Origin: Clostridiales bacterium
Lineage (GTDB): Bacteria; Bacillota; Clostridia; Oscillospirales; Oscillospiraceae
Length of the DNA stretch: 6,288 bases
Assembly: GCA_021205375.1 (NCBI GenBank)
Contig: JAJPXR010000095.1
Location: 1-6,288 of the forward strand
Direction of reading: 5' to 3'
Below are positions 1 through 4,860 of this stretch, piece by piece; positions within the stretch are counted from its first letter, which is position 1, and each line of letters starts with the position of its first letter. Made by a program: the position numbers and the translations under genes. The notes below the pieces were generated by a model, which was not told the DNA's origin, did no database searches, and saw nothing but the letters and a program-made list of their open reading frames with translations.

Positions 1-5
1 TGAAT

Positions 6-34
6 TTGGGGCCAGGTGCTTTACCTGACCCCAA
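6..34 (-). terminator. Hairpin 3' of the ABC ATPase gene, probable terminator
   Basis: An inverted repeat has 12-nt arms (6-17 and 23-34) and a 5-nt loop. In minus-strand RNA every position pairs, because the one irregular pair (12/28) becomes U-G; in plus-strand RNA it is a C-A mismatch. It lies about 60 nt beyond the ATPase stop codon, where a terminator is expected. The minus-strand side shows no U-tract in the few bases left before the window edge. The plus-strand side is followed by a T-rich stretch (36-45), so the hairpin could also serve a convergent gene lying to the left. The structure is clear; the function and direction are inferred. Confidence 0.55.
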
Positions 35-94
35 CATTTATTATAGAACCATAAAAATTTATGCTAGGAAAAGTCTATGCGCAGGTAATTCGAA

Positions 95-1252
95 TTACTC
101 GAAATCGTAGCTCTTGCTGACAGGAGCGTTGGCAGCGGCGGACTCAGGATCATACCAGATCAGGTTGTTGCTGGTGGCCTTGTCGAACAGCTGGATCAGC
201 TTGGGCTGGGTGGTGAAGTTGACGACAGCGCCCATGGACACATCAACCTCCAGATCGACGGTGGGGATGACCATGACGACCTCGTCGCCCTCGCAGTCGG
301 CGTGGAGGTTGACCTCGGAGCCGAGCATCTCGGAGACCTCAATCTTGGCCTTCAGGTCGCCCTCGCCGATGGTGACATGGCAGGGACGGACGCCGCAGAT
401 GATGTCGCAGGGCTGCTGGTTGTTCTGCTTCAGAGCCTTCTGCTGGAAGTCATCCAGCTTGAAGGAAACGCCCTTCATGTTGGCATAGTAAACGCCGTTC
501 TTCAGCTCCAGCTTGCAGTTGTCGAAGAAGTTCATAACGGGCATACCGATGAAGCCAGCCACAAACAGGTTCACCGGCTTGTTGAACAGATCCTGAGGAG
601 CGCCGATCTGGTTGACGAAACCGTCCTTCATGATGACGATCCGGTCACCCAGGGTCATGGCCTCGGTCTGGTCATGGGTAACATACATAAAGGTGGTATT
701 GATACGCTTGCGCAGCTTGATGATCTCAGCCCGCATCTGGTTACGCAGCTTGGCGTCCAGGTTGGACAGAGGCTCGTCCATCAGGAAGACCTTGGGGTCA
801 CGGACCATTGCACGGCCGATGGCGACACGCTGACGCTGACCACCGGACAGAGCCTTGGGCTTACGCTCCAGGTACTGGGTGATGTCCAGGATCTCAGCGA
901 CCTCGCGGACCTTCTTGTCAATCTCGTCCTTGGGGGTCTTCTTGAGCTTCAGGGCGAAGGCCATGTTGTCGTAAACGGACATATGGGGATACAGCGCGTA
1001 GTTCTGGAAAACCATGGCGATATCGCGGTCCTTGGGGGCGATGTCGTTGCACAGCTTGCCGTCGATGTACAGCTCGCCGTCGGAGATGTCTTCCAGACCG
1101 GCGACCATACGCAGGGTGGTGGACTTGCCGCAGCCGGAGGGACCGACCAGGACGATGAACTCCTTGTCAGCGATGGTCAGGTTGACATCGTGAACAGCAG
1201 TCACCTTGTTGTCATAGACTTTCTTCAGGTTTTTCAATACGACTTCAGACAT
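95..1252 (-). CDS. ugpC: Carbohydrate ABC transporter ATP-binding protein, UgpC/MsmK/MalK family
   Basis: This is the cytoplasmic ATPase subunit of sugar ABC importers, which couples ATP hydrolysis to uptake through membrane partners not present here. The 385-residue product has all nucleotide-binding motifs in order: A-loop Tyr13, Walker A GPSGCGKST (37-45), Q-loop Gln83, signature LSGGQ (135-139), Walker B ending MDE with Glu160, D-loop SNLD (163-166) and H-loop His193. After about residue 235 comes the C-terminal regulatory/TOBE part with the family motif GVRP (287-290). Length is normal for the family (about 360-390). In Firmicutes such ATPases often stand alone and serve several sugar importers, as MsmK does, and the absence of permease genes beside it fits that role. 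Codon use is biased to CGT/CGC and GGT/GGC, unlike the CGG/GGG-rich neighbours, which suggests high expression. The ATG at 1252 gives the canonical N-terminus, but no strong Shine-Dalgarno precedes it. Family assignment is firm; the sugar transported cannot be told. Confidence 0.95.
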   Translation of the reverse strand: MSEVVLKNLKKVYDNKVTAVHDVNLTIADKEFIVLVGPSGCGKSTTLRMVAGLEDISDGELYIDGKLCNDIAPKDRDIAMVFQNYALYPHMSVYDNMAFALKLKKTPKDEIDKKVREVAEILDITQYLERKPKALSGGQRQRVAIGRAMVRDPKVFLMDEPLSNLDAKLRNQMRAEIIKLRKRINTTFMYVTHDQTEAMTLGDRIVIMKDGFVNQIGAPQDLFNKPVNLFVAGFIGMPVMNFFDNCKLELKNGVYYANMKGVSFKLDDFQQKALKQNNQQPCDIICGVRPCHVTIGEGDLKAKIEVSEMLGSEVNLHADCEGDEVVMVIPTVDLEVDVSMGAVVNFTTQPKLIQLFDKATSNNLIWYDPESAAANAPVSKSYDFE

Positions 1253-1290
1253 AATACCGGCTCTAACGACCCAGCCTCCGCTACGGCCGC

Positions 1291-1353
1291 CTCACGTCCG
1301 CCCGTATAGGGCGACCCGCATTACGACAGGTCTCCACACTGCCGCACCGTGAG
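1291..1353 (-). ncRNA. Predicted three-way junction within the leader RNA
   Basis: In minus-strand RNA, CUCACG (1353-1348) pairs with CGUGAG (1296-1291) to close a domain holding two hairpins. One is CGGCAG (1344-1339) with CUGUCG (1329-1324) and a 9-nt loop. The other is CGCCC (1313-1309) with GGGCG (1303-1299) and a 5-nt loop. Junction strands are 3, 10 and 2 nt. The CGGCAG stem contains a G-U pair that would be an A-C mismatch in plus-strand RNA. The domain ends 38 nt before the start codon. It may be a ligand-binding or protein-binding domain; no known family is recognised and covariation has not been tested. Confidence 0.4.
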
Positions 1354-1420
1354 CCAACGGGATGAGATTCCTCCTTTTTGGATGTACGGCGACCATTTTT
1401 GTGGAGTGGCCCACCGCCAT

Positions 1421-1458
1421 GAAAATAAAATATGTGAAGGGGCAGTGCCCCAAATCAC
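1421..1458 (-). terminator. Terminator-like hairpin inside the leader, possible attenuator
   Basis: In minus-strand RNA, GUGA (1458-1455) pairs with UCAC (1437-1434), and inside it GGGGC (1451-1447) pairs with GCCCC (1443-1439) around an ACU triloop, with a small asymmetric internal loop between the two helices. The hairpin is followed at once by AUAUUUUAUUUUC (1433-1421), a U-rich run. It sits about 40-77 nt after the predicted start site, so it could end transcription early. The 9-bp stem is interrupted, so it may be weak or conditional. The plus strand lacks a T-tract after it, so it only makes sense leftward. Confidence 0.4.
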
Positions 1459-1472
1459 CGAAATCGATTTCA
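1459..1472 (-). promoter_or_regulatory. LacI/CcpA-type operator (cre-like site)
   Basis: Read on the minus strand the site is TGAAATCGATTTCG, containing the perfect 12-bp palindrome GAAATCGATTTC (1460-1471). It matches the catabolite-responsive element consensus TGWAANCGNTNWCA at every fixed position except the last. A central CG with A/T-rich arms is typical of LacI-family operators in general. It lies about 27-40 nt downstream of the predicted ABC ATPase start site, where a bound repressor would block elongation, and about 130 bp upstream of the lacZ promoter. Whether CcpA or a local LacI-type regulator binds cannot be told. Confidence 0.5.
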
Positions 1473-1504
1473 GGCAGGCCACACCCTGCCTTCTTACCTG
1501 TTTC

Positions 1505-1533
1505 ATTGTACCTGAAAACGGCTTTCCCGTCAA
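1505..1533 (-). promoter_or_regulatory. Leftward sigma-A promoter for the ABC ATPase gene
   Basis: On the minus strand, TTGACG (1533-1528) is a -35 box with five of six consensus bases. After exactly 17 bp it is followed by TACAAT (1510-1505), a -10 box also with five of six. Transcription would start near 1498. A second TTGACA (1549-1544) lies 16 bp upstream, with no -10 box at a useful distance. The match is among the strongest in the window and fits a highly expressed gene. Confidence 0.7.
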
Positions 1534-1603
1534 TTGTCGCTCTTGTCAAAATTTCAGCCTGATTTTCCGTCATTTCGCCGAAAGAAACTTCCCGCTCCCC
1601 CGC

Positions 1604-1632
1604 TTGCGGGTCTTTCCCTTCTCTGCTACAAT
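1604..1632 (+). promoter_or_regulatory. Rightward extended -10 promoter for lacZ
   Basis: TTGCGG (1604-1609) is a partial -35 box, 17 bp before TACAAT (1627-1632). A TG at 1624-1625 forms an extended -10 element. The start site would be near 1639, giving a leader of about 37 nt before the lacZ ATG. The -35 box lies inside a perfect inverted repeat CCCGC-TT-GCGGG (1599-1610), and a second perfect inverted repeat, TTTCG-C-CGAAA (1573-1583), lies 20 bp upstream of it. Both could be regulator sites. Confidence 0.65.
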
Positions 1633-1662
1633 AGTACCAGAAATGTCATGAATCTATCTTTT

Positions 1663-1668
1663 AGGAGG
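1663..1668 (+). promoter_or_regulatory. Strong Shine-Dalgarno of lacZ
   Basis: AGGAGG is a perfect core Shine-Dalgarno, separated by 7 nt from the ATG at 1676. It fixes the start of the beta-galactosidase. Confidence 0.9.
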
Positions 1669-1675
1669 AATCCCT

Positions 1676-4600
1676 ATGCCTTTTTCGTACCGTGCGCTCG
1701 GCTCCCCCGTCTATTTTGCCGAGAACCGGCTCCCCGCCCACTCCGACCACACCTGGTATCCCTCCAGGGAGGCGCTGGAGGAGGGCGTCAACCCCCTCAA
1801 ACACTCCCTGAACGGCGTGTGGCGCTTCGCCTGCGCCCAGAACGAGGGCCAGGTCCCCCAGGGCTTCGAGGCCGCCGACTTTGACTGCCGGGGCTGGGAG
1901 ACCATCGCCGTCCCCGCCCACATCCAGATGGAGGGCCACGGCCTCCCCCAGTACGTCAACCAGCAGTACCCCTGGGACGGTCTCCAGGACGTGGCCCTCG
2001 GCCAACTGCCGGAGGAATACAACCCTGTGGCCTGCTATGTGAAGTATTTCTCCCTGCCGGATGAGATGGCAGGCAAACGGGTGTTTCTCTCCTTCCAGGG
2101 GGTGGAGAGCTGTGTGGCCCTGTGGCTCAACGGGGCCTATGTGGGGTTCAGCGCCAACTCCTTCTCCCCCTGCGAGTTTGAGCTGACCAGTTTTTTGCAG
2201 GAGGGTGAGAACAAGCTGGCCCTCCGGGTCTACAAGTGGTGCGCCGGGAGCTGGCTGGAGGACCAGGACTTCTTCCGCTTCTCCGGCATCTACCGGGACG
2301 TGTACCTGTACGCCGTCCCCAGCCTCCACATTCAGGATGTGAAGCTGGTTCCCACCCTGGACGAGAGCCTGACCCGCGGCAGGCTGGCCCTCTCCGGCAC
2401 GATTTTGGGCCAGGGCAACTGGCAGTTGGGCGTCACCGCCAACGGGCAGCACTGGGCCACCCTGCGGGGCAGCGGCGACAGCTTTTCCACTGTCATTCAG
2501 GTGAACCGGCCCCTGCTGTGGAGCGCAGAGAAGCCCAACCTCTACGACCTGGAGCTGACCCTCTTTGACGGGGCGGGCACGGTGCAGGAGATTGTCCCCC
2601 AGCAGGTGGGCTTCCGCCGGTTCGAGCTGAAAGACGGCCTGATGCTCCTGAACGGCCAGCGCATCGTCTTTAAGGGGGCCAACCGCCACGACTTCTCCGC
2701 CGACGTGGGCCGGGCGGTCACCACCGAGCACATCCGCCGGGACCTGCTGACCATGAAGCGCAACAACATCAACGCCGTGCGCACCTGCCACTATCCAGAC
2801 AGCCAACTGCTCTACGACCTGTGCGACCAACTGGGCCTTTACGTCATGGCGGAAAACAACATGGAGAGCCACGGCACCTGGCAGAACAGCACCAACCTGC
2901 CGGAGAGCGCCCTCCCCGGCGACCATATGGAGTGGGAGCCGCTGCTGCTGGACCGGGTGGAGTCCACCTACCAGACCGCCAAGAATCACCCCTCCGTCCT
3001 CATCTGGTCCCTGGGCAACGAAAGCTATGGCGGCCCGGTCATCCGGGACATGGCCCGACGGTTCCGCGCCCTGGACGACACCCGGCTGGTCCACTACGAG
3101 GGCATCTTCCATGACCGGCGCTACAGCGCCGAAAGCTCCGACATGGAGAGCCAGATGTACCCCTCCGCCGCGGACATTCAGGCGTTTTTGGATGAGCACA
3201 AAGACAAGCCCTTCCTCTGCTGCGAATACAGTCACTCCATGGGCAACTCCACCGGCGGCATGGACCGCTACACGAACCTGACCGACACGGAACCCCGCTA
3301 TCAGGGGGGCTTTATCTGGGACTACATCGACCAGGCCATCCGGGGCAAGGACCGCTACGGCAATACCGCCTATTTCTACGGCGGCGACCTGGATGACCGC
3401 CCCCACGACGGCGCGTTTTCCGGCAACGGCATCTGCTACGCCGACGGCACCGAGACCCCCAAAATGGCCGAGGTGAAGTTCAACTACCAGAACATCACCG
3501 CTCAGGTGACGGCGGACAAGGTAAAAATCGTCAACAAACACCTGTTCACCTCCACCGCCGCCTATGACTGCCAGGTGACGGTGGAACGGGACGGTCACCT
3601 TCTCCGCCGGGCGGCGCTGCCCACCGACGTGGCCCCCCTCAGCGAAAAAACCTACTCCCTCCCCTTCCCGCCGGAGACCCGCCCCGGCGAGTACGCCGTC
3701 ACCGTGTCCTTCCGGCTCCGGCAGGACACCCTCTGGGCAAAGCGGGGCCATGAGGTGGCCTTCGGGCAGGGCGTTTACCGGGTGTCCGCCCCGGCGCAGC
3801 CCCGGAAAGTGAATCCTCTCCGTATTATTTACACCGATTTCAACATTGGGGCGATAGGAACTGACTTCCGCGCCCTGTTCTCCAAGTCGGACGGGGGGCT
3901 GGTCTCCTACCAGTACGGCGGCGTGGAGCTGCTGAAAACCATCCCGCTCCCCAACTTCTGGCGGCCCATGGTGGACAACGACCTGGGCGGACAGGTGAAC
4001 CTGATGACCGCCCAGTGGAAGGTGGGTTCTCAGTTCGTCAGCCACCGGCAGCCGGGCATGGGCTACTGGAATCTGGCCTATGCCCCAGAGGTGGAGGAAC
4101 ACGACGGACAGCTTACCGTCACCTACACCTATCACATGCCCACCTCCCCCGCCTCCTCCTGCCGGGTGGCCTACACCGTCCGGGGAGACGGCGAAATCGC
4201 CTGCACTCTGACCTATGACCCGGTGGAGGGTCTGCCCCCCATGCCGGAGTTCGGGATGCTGTTCAAGCTGGACGCGGACTATGACCGGCTGGAGTGGTAC
4301 GGCAACGGCCCGGTAGAGAGTTACGTGGACCGGCAGAACGGCGTTCGCCTGGGCATCTGGAATGGGACCGTGAAGGAGCAAATGGCCCGCTACCTGCGGC
4401 CCCAGGAGTCCGGCAGTCACACCGGCGTCCGCTGGGCCAAGGTCACCGACTACCGGGGCCGGGGCATGGAATTTTCCGGCGACAATATGACCTTCTCCGC
4501 CCTGCCCTGGACCCCCCACGAGATCGACTGCGCCCAGCACCCCTACGAGCTGCCCCCGGTCCACTACACGGTGGTCCGCTGCGCCTGGAAGCAGATGGGC

Positions 4601-4708
4601 GTGGGCGGCGATGACACCTGGGGCAGCGTCCCTCACCCGGAGTACTGGCTGCCTGCGGACCGGCCCCTGTCCTTCACCTTCCGGTTCCGGGGCTGTATGC
4701 GGGAGTGA
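1676..4708 (+). CDS. lacZ: Beta-galactosidase, glycoside hydrolase family 2 (LacZ type)
   Basis: This enzyme hydrolyses terminal beta-galactosides such as lactose to galactose plus an aglycone, by a retaining mechanism. The product is 1010 residues, close to the 1023 of E. coli LacZ, with the same domain order: sugar-binding jelly roll (about 30-215), Ig-like domain (about 220-320), TIM barrel (about 320-605), a linker Ig-like domain, and the large C-terminal beta-sandwich (about 735-1005). The acid/base is Glu449 in WSLGNES (444-450). The nucleophile is Glu517 in CEYSHSMGNS (516-525). Other family marks are NRHDF (336-340), RTCHYPD (369-375), YGGDLDDRPHDGAFSGNG (568-585) and YGNGPVESY (875-883) in the C-terminal domain. 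There is no signal peptide, so it acts in the cytoplasm on imported sugar. The AGGAGG at 1663 fixes the start. It precedes galK by 152 bp on the same strand, which favours a lactose/galactose role. The reading frame is intact. The family is certain; the natural substrate (lactose or host/plant galactosides) is inferred. Confidence 0.95.
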   Translation: MPFSYRALGSPVYFAENRLPAHSDHTWYPSREALEEGVNPLKHSLNGVWRFACAQNEGQVPQGFEAADFDCRGWETIAVPAHIQMEGHGLPQYVNQQYPWDGLQDVALGQLPEEYNPVACYVKYFSLPDEMAGKRVFLSFQGVESCVALWLNGAYVGFSANSFSPCEFELTSFLQEGENKLALRVYKWCAGSWLEDQDFFRFSGIYRDVYLYAVPSLHIQDVKLVPTLDESLTRGRLALSGTILGQGNWQLGVTANGQHWATLRGSGDSFSTVIQVNRPLLWSAEKPNLYDLELTLFDGAGTVQEIVPQQVGFRRFELKDGLMLLNGQRIVFKGANRHDFSADVGRAVTTEHIRRDLLTMKRNNINAVRTCHYPDSQLLYDLCDQLGLYVMAENNMESHGTWQNSTNLPESALPGDHMEWEPLLLDRVESTYQTAKNHPSVLIWSLGNESYGGPVIRDMARRFRALDDTRLVHYEGIFHDRRYSAESSDMESQMYPSAADIQAFLDEHKDKPFLCCEYSHSMGNSTGGMDRYTNLTDTEPRYQGGFIWDYIDQAIRGKDRYGNTAYFYGGDLDDRPHDGAFSGNGICYADGTETPKMAEVKFNYQNITAQVTADKVKIVNKHLFTSTAAYDCQVTVERDGHLLRRAALPTDVAPLSEKTYSLPFPPETRPGEYAVTVSFRLRQDTLWAKRGHEVAFGQGVYRVSAPAQPRKVNPLRIIYTDFNIGAIGTDFRALFSKSDGGLVSYQYGGVELLKTIPLPNFWRPMVDNDLGGQVNLMTAQWKVGSQFVSHRQPGMGYWNLAYAPEVEEHDGQLTVTYTYHMPTSPASSCRVAYTVRGDGEIACTLTYDPVEGLPPMPEFGMLFKLDADYDRLEWYGNGPVESYVDRQNGVRLGIWNGTVKEQMARYLRPQESGSHTGVRWAKVTDYRGRGMEFSGDNMTFSALPWTPHEIDCAQHPYELPPVHYTVVRCAWKQMGVGGDDTWGSVPHPEYWLPADRPLSFTFRFRGCMRE

Positions 4709-4745
4709 CAAATATTGTTCGCCTCCCTGCAAACCTGCATTTTTT
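4699..4745 (+). terminator. Possible weak terminator overlapping the end of lacZ
   Basis: GGGAG (4701-4705) can pair with CTCCC (4723-4727), and inside it ACAA can pair with TTGT around an ATA loop. The lacZ stop codon lies within the structure. A run of six T (4740-4745) follows, but 12 nt after the stem, farther than in a standard intrinsic terminator; a small TGCA/TGCA stem lies between. It may cause partial termination before galK. Function is uncertain. Confidence 0.25.
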
Positions 4746-4792
4746 ACATCTTTTATTCACATTCTGCCATATCCTTTTTCATTTCTCCACGC

Positions 4793-4798
4793 TATAAT
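4793..4798 (+). promoter_or_regulatory. Perfect -10 box upstream of galK
   Basis: TATAAT lies 62 nt before the galK ATG, in an AT- and pyrimidine-rich spacer between two GC-rich genes. No -35 box is recognisable 16-18 bp upstream, and there is no TG extension. It may be an activator-dependent or weak internal promoter giving galK expression apart from lacZ. The leader would contain a small hairpin GCCGG/CCGGC (4813-4817 with 4827-4831). Confidence 0.4.
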
Positions 4799-4844
4799 GG
4801 CGGTAACAACAGGCCGGTCATTCCGCCCGGCAACTTCAAAGAAC

Positions 4845-4852
4845 AGGAAGTG
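4845..4852 (+). promoter_or_regulatory. Shine-Dalgarno of galK
   Basis: AGGAAGTG matches the ideal AGGAGGTG at seven of eight positions and ends 8 nt before the ATG at 4861, supporting that start. Confidence 0.75.
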
Positions 4853-4860
4853 GTTTTTCT

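Larger units (their letters stand above)
1253..1498 (-). promoter_or_regulatory. Long structured 5' leader of the ABC ATPase gene, candidate cis-regulatory RNA
   Basis: From the start site predicted by the leftward promoter (about 1498) to the ATG there are about 246 nt without a convincing gene. Read as minus-strand RNA, the leader contains in order: a 6-bp hairpin (GGCAGG at 1490-1485 with CCUGCC at 1478-1473), the palindrome at 1460-1471, a terminator-like hairpin (1434-1458) with a U-rich tract, a 6-bp stem AUGGCG/CGCCGU (1420-1415 with 1391-1386), an AGGAGG (1375-1370), a three-way junction (1353-1291), and a short GGCU/AGCC hairpin just before the start codon. The 1386-1420 stem and one junction stem each need a G-U pair that would be A-C on the other strand, supporting leftward transcription. 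I do not recognise a known riboswitch class. Structure is seen by hand pairing; regulatory function is inferred. Confidence 0.45.

Noticed and set aside
302..1309. A 335-residue open frame on the plus strand opposite the ABC ATPase
   Set aside because: Shadow frame with Leu/Val/Asp/Gly repeats and no known motif; the opposite strand has all ABC motifs.
1544..1549. A perfect TTGACA on the minus strand as a second leftward promoter
   Set aside because: At 16-18 bp spacing there is no usable -10 box; the TTGACG/TACAAT pair just downstream is better.
1292..1573. A 93-residue frame on the minus strand in the divergent intergenic region
   Set aside because: Its first codons lie upstream of the predicted transcription start (about 1498), it has no ribosome site at its ATG, and the sequence is better explained as structured leader. 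Only its last 21 codons, after the AGGAGG at 1375-1370, are kept as a weak leader-peptide idea.
1349..1651. A 100-residue frame on the plus strand in the same intergenic region
   Set aside because: It runs across both promoters and the operator, has no Shine-Dalgarno, and does not resemble a known protein.
1661..4732. A 1023-residue open frame on the minus strand opposite lacZ
   Set aside because: It mirrors the GC-rich codon pattern of lacZ, has the Gly/Val/His/Ala-rich composition of a shadow frame, and shows no recognisable domain, while lacZ has all catalytic motifs.
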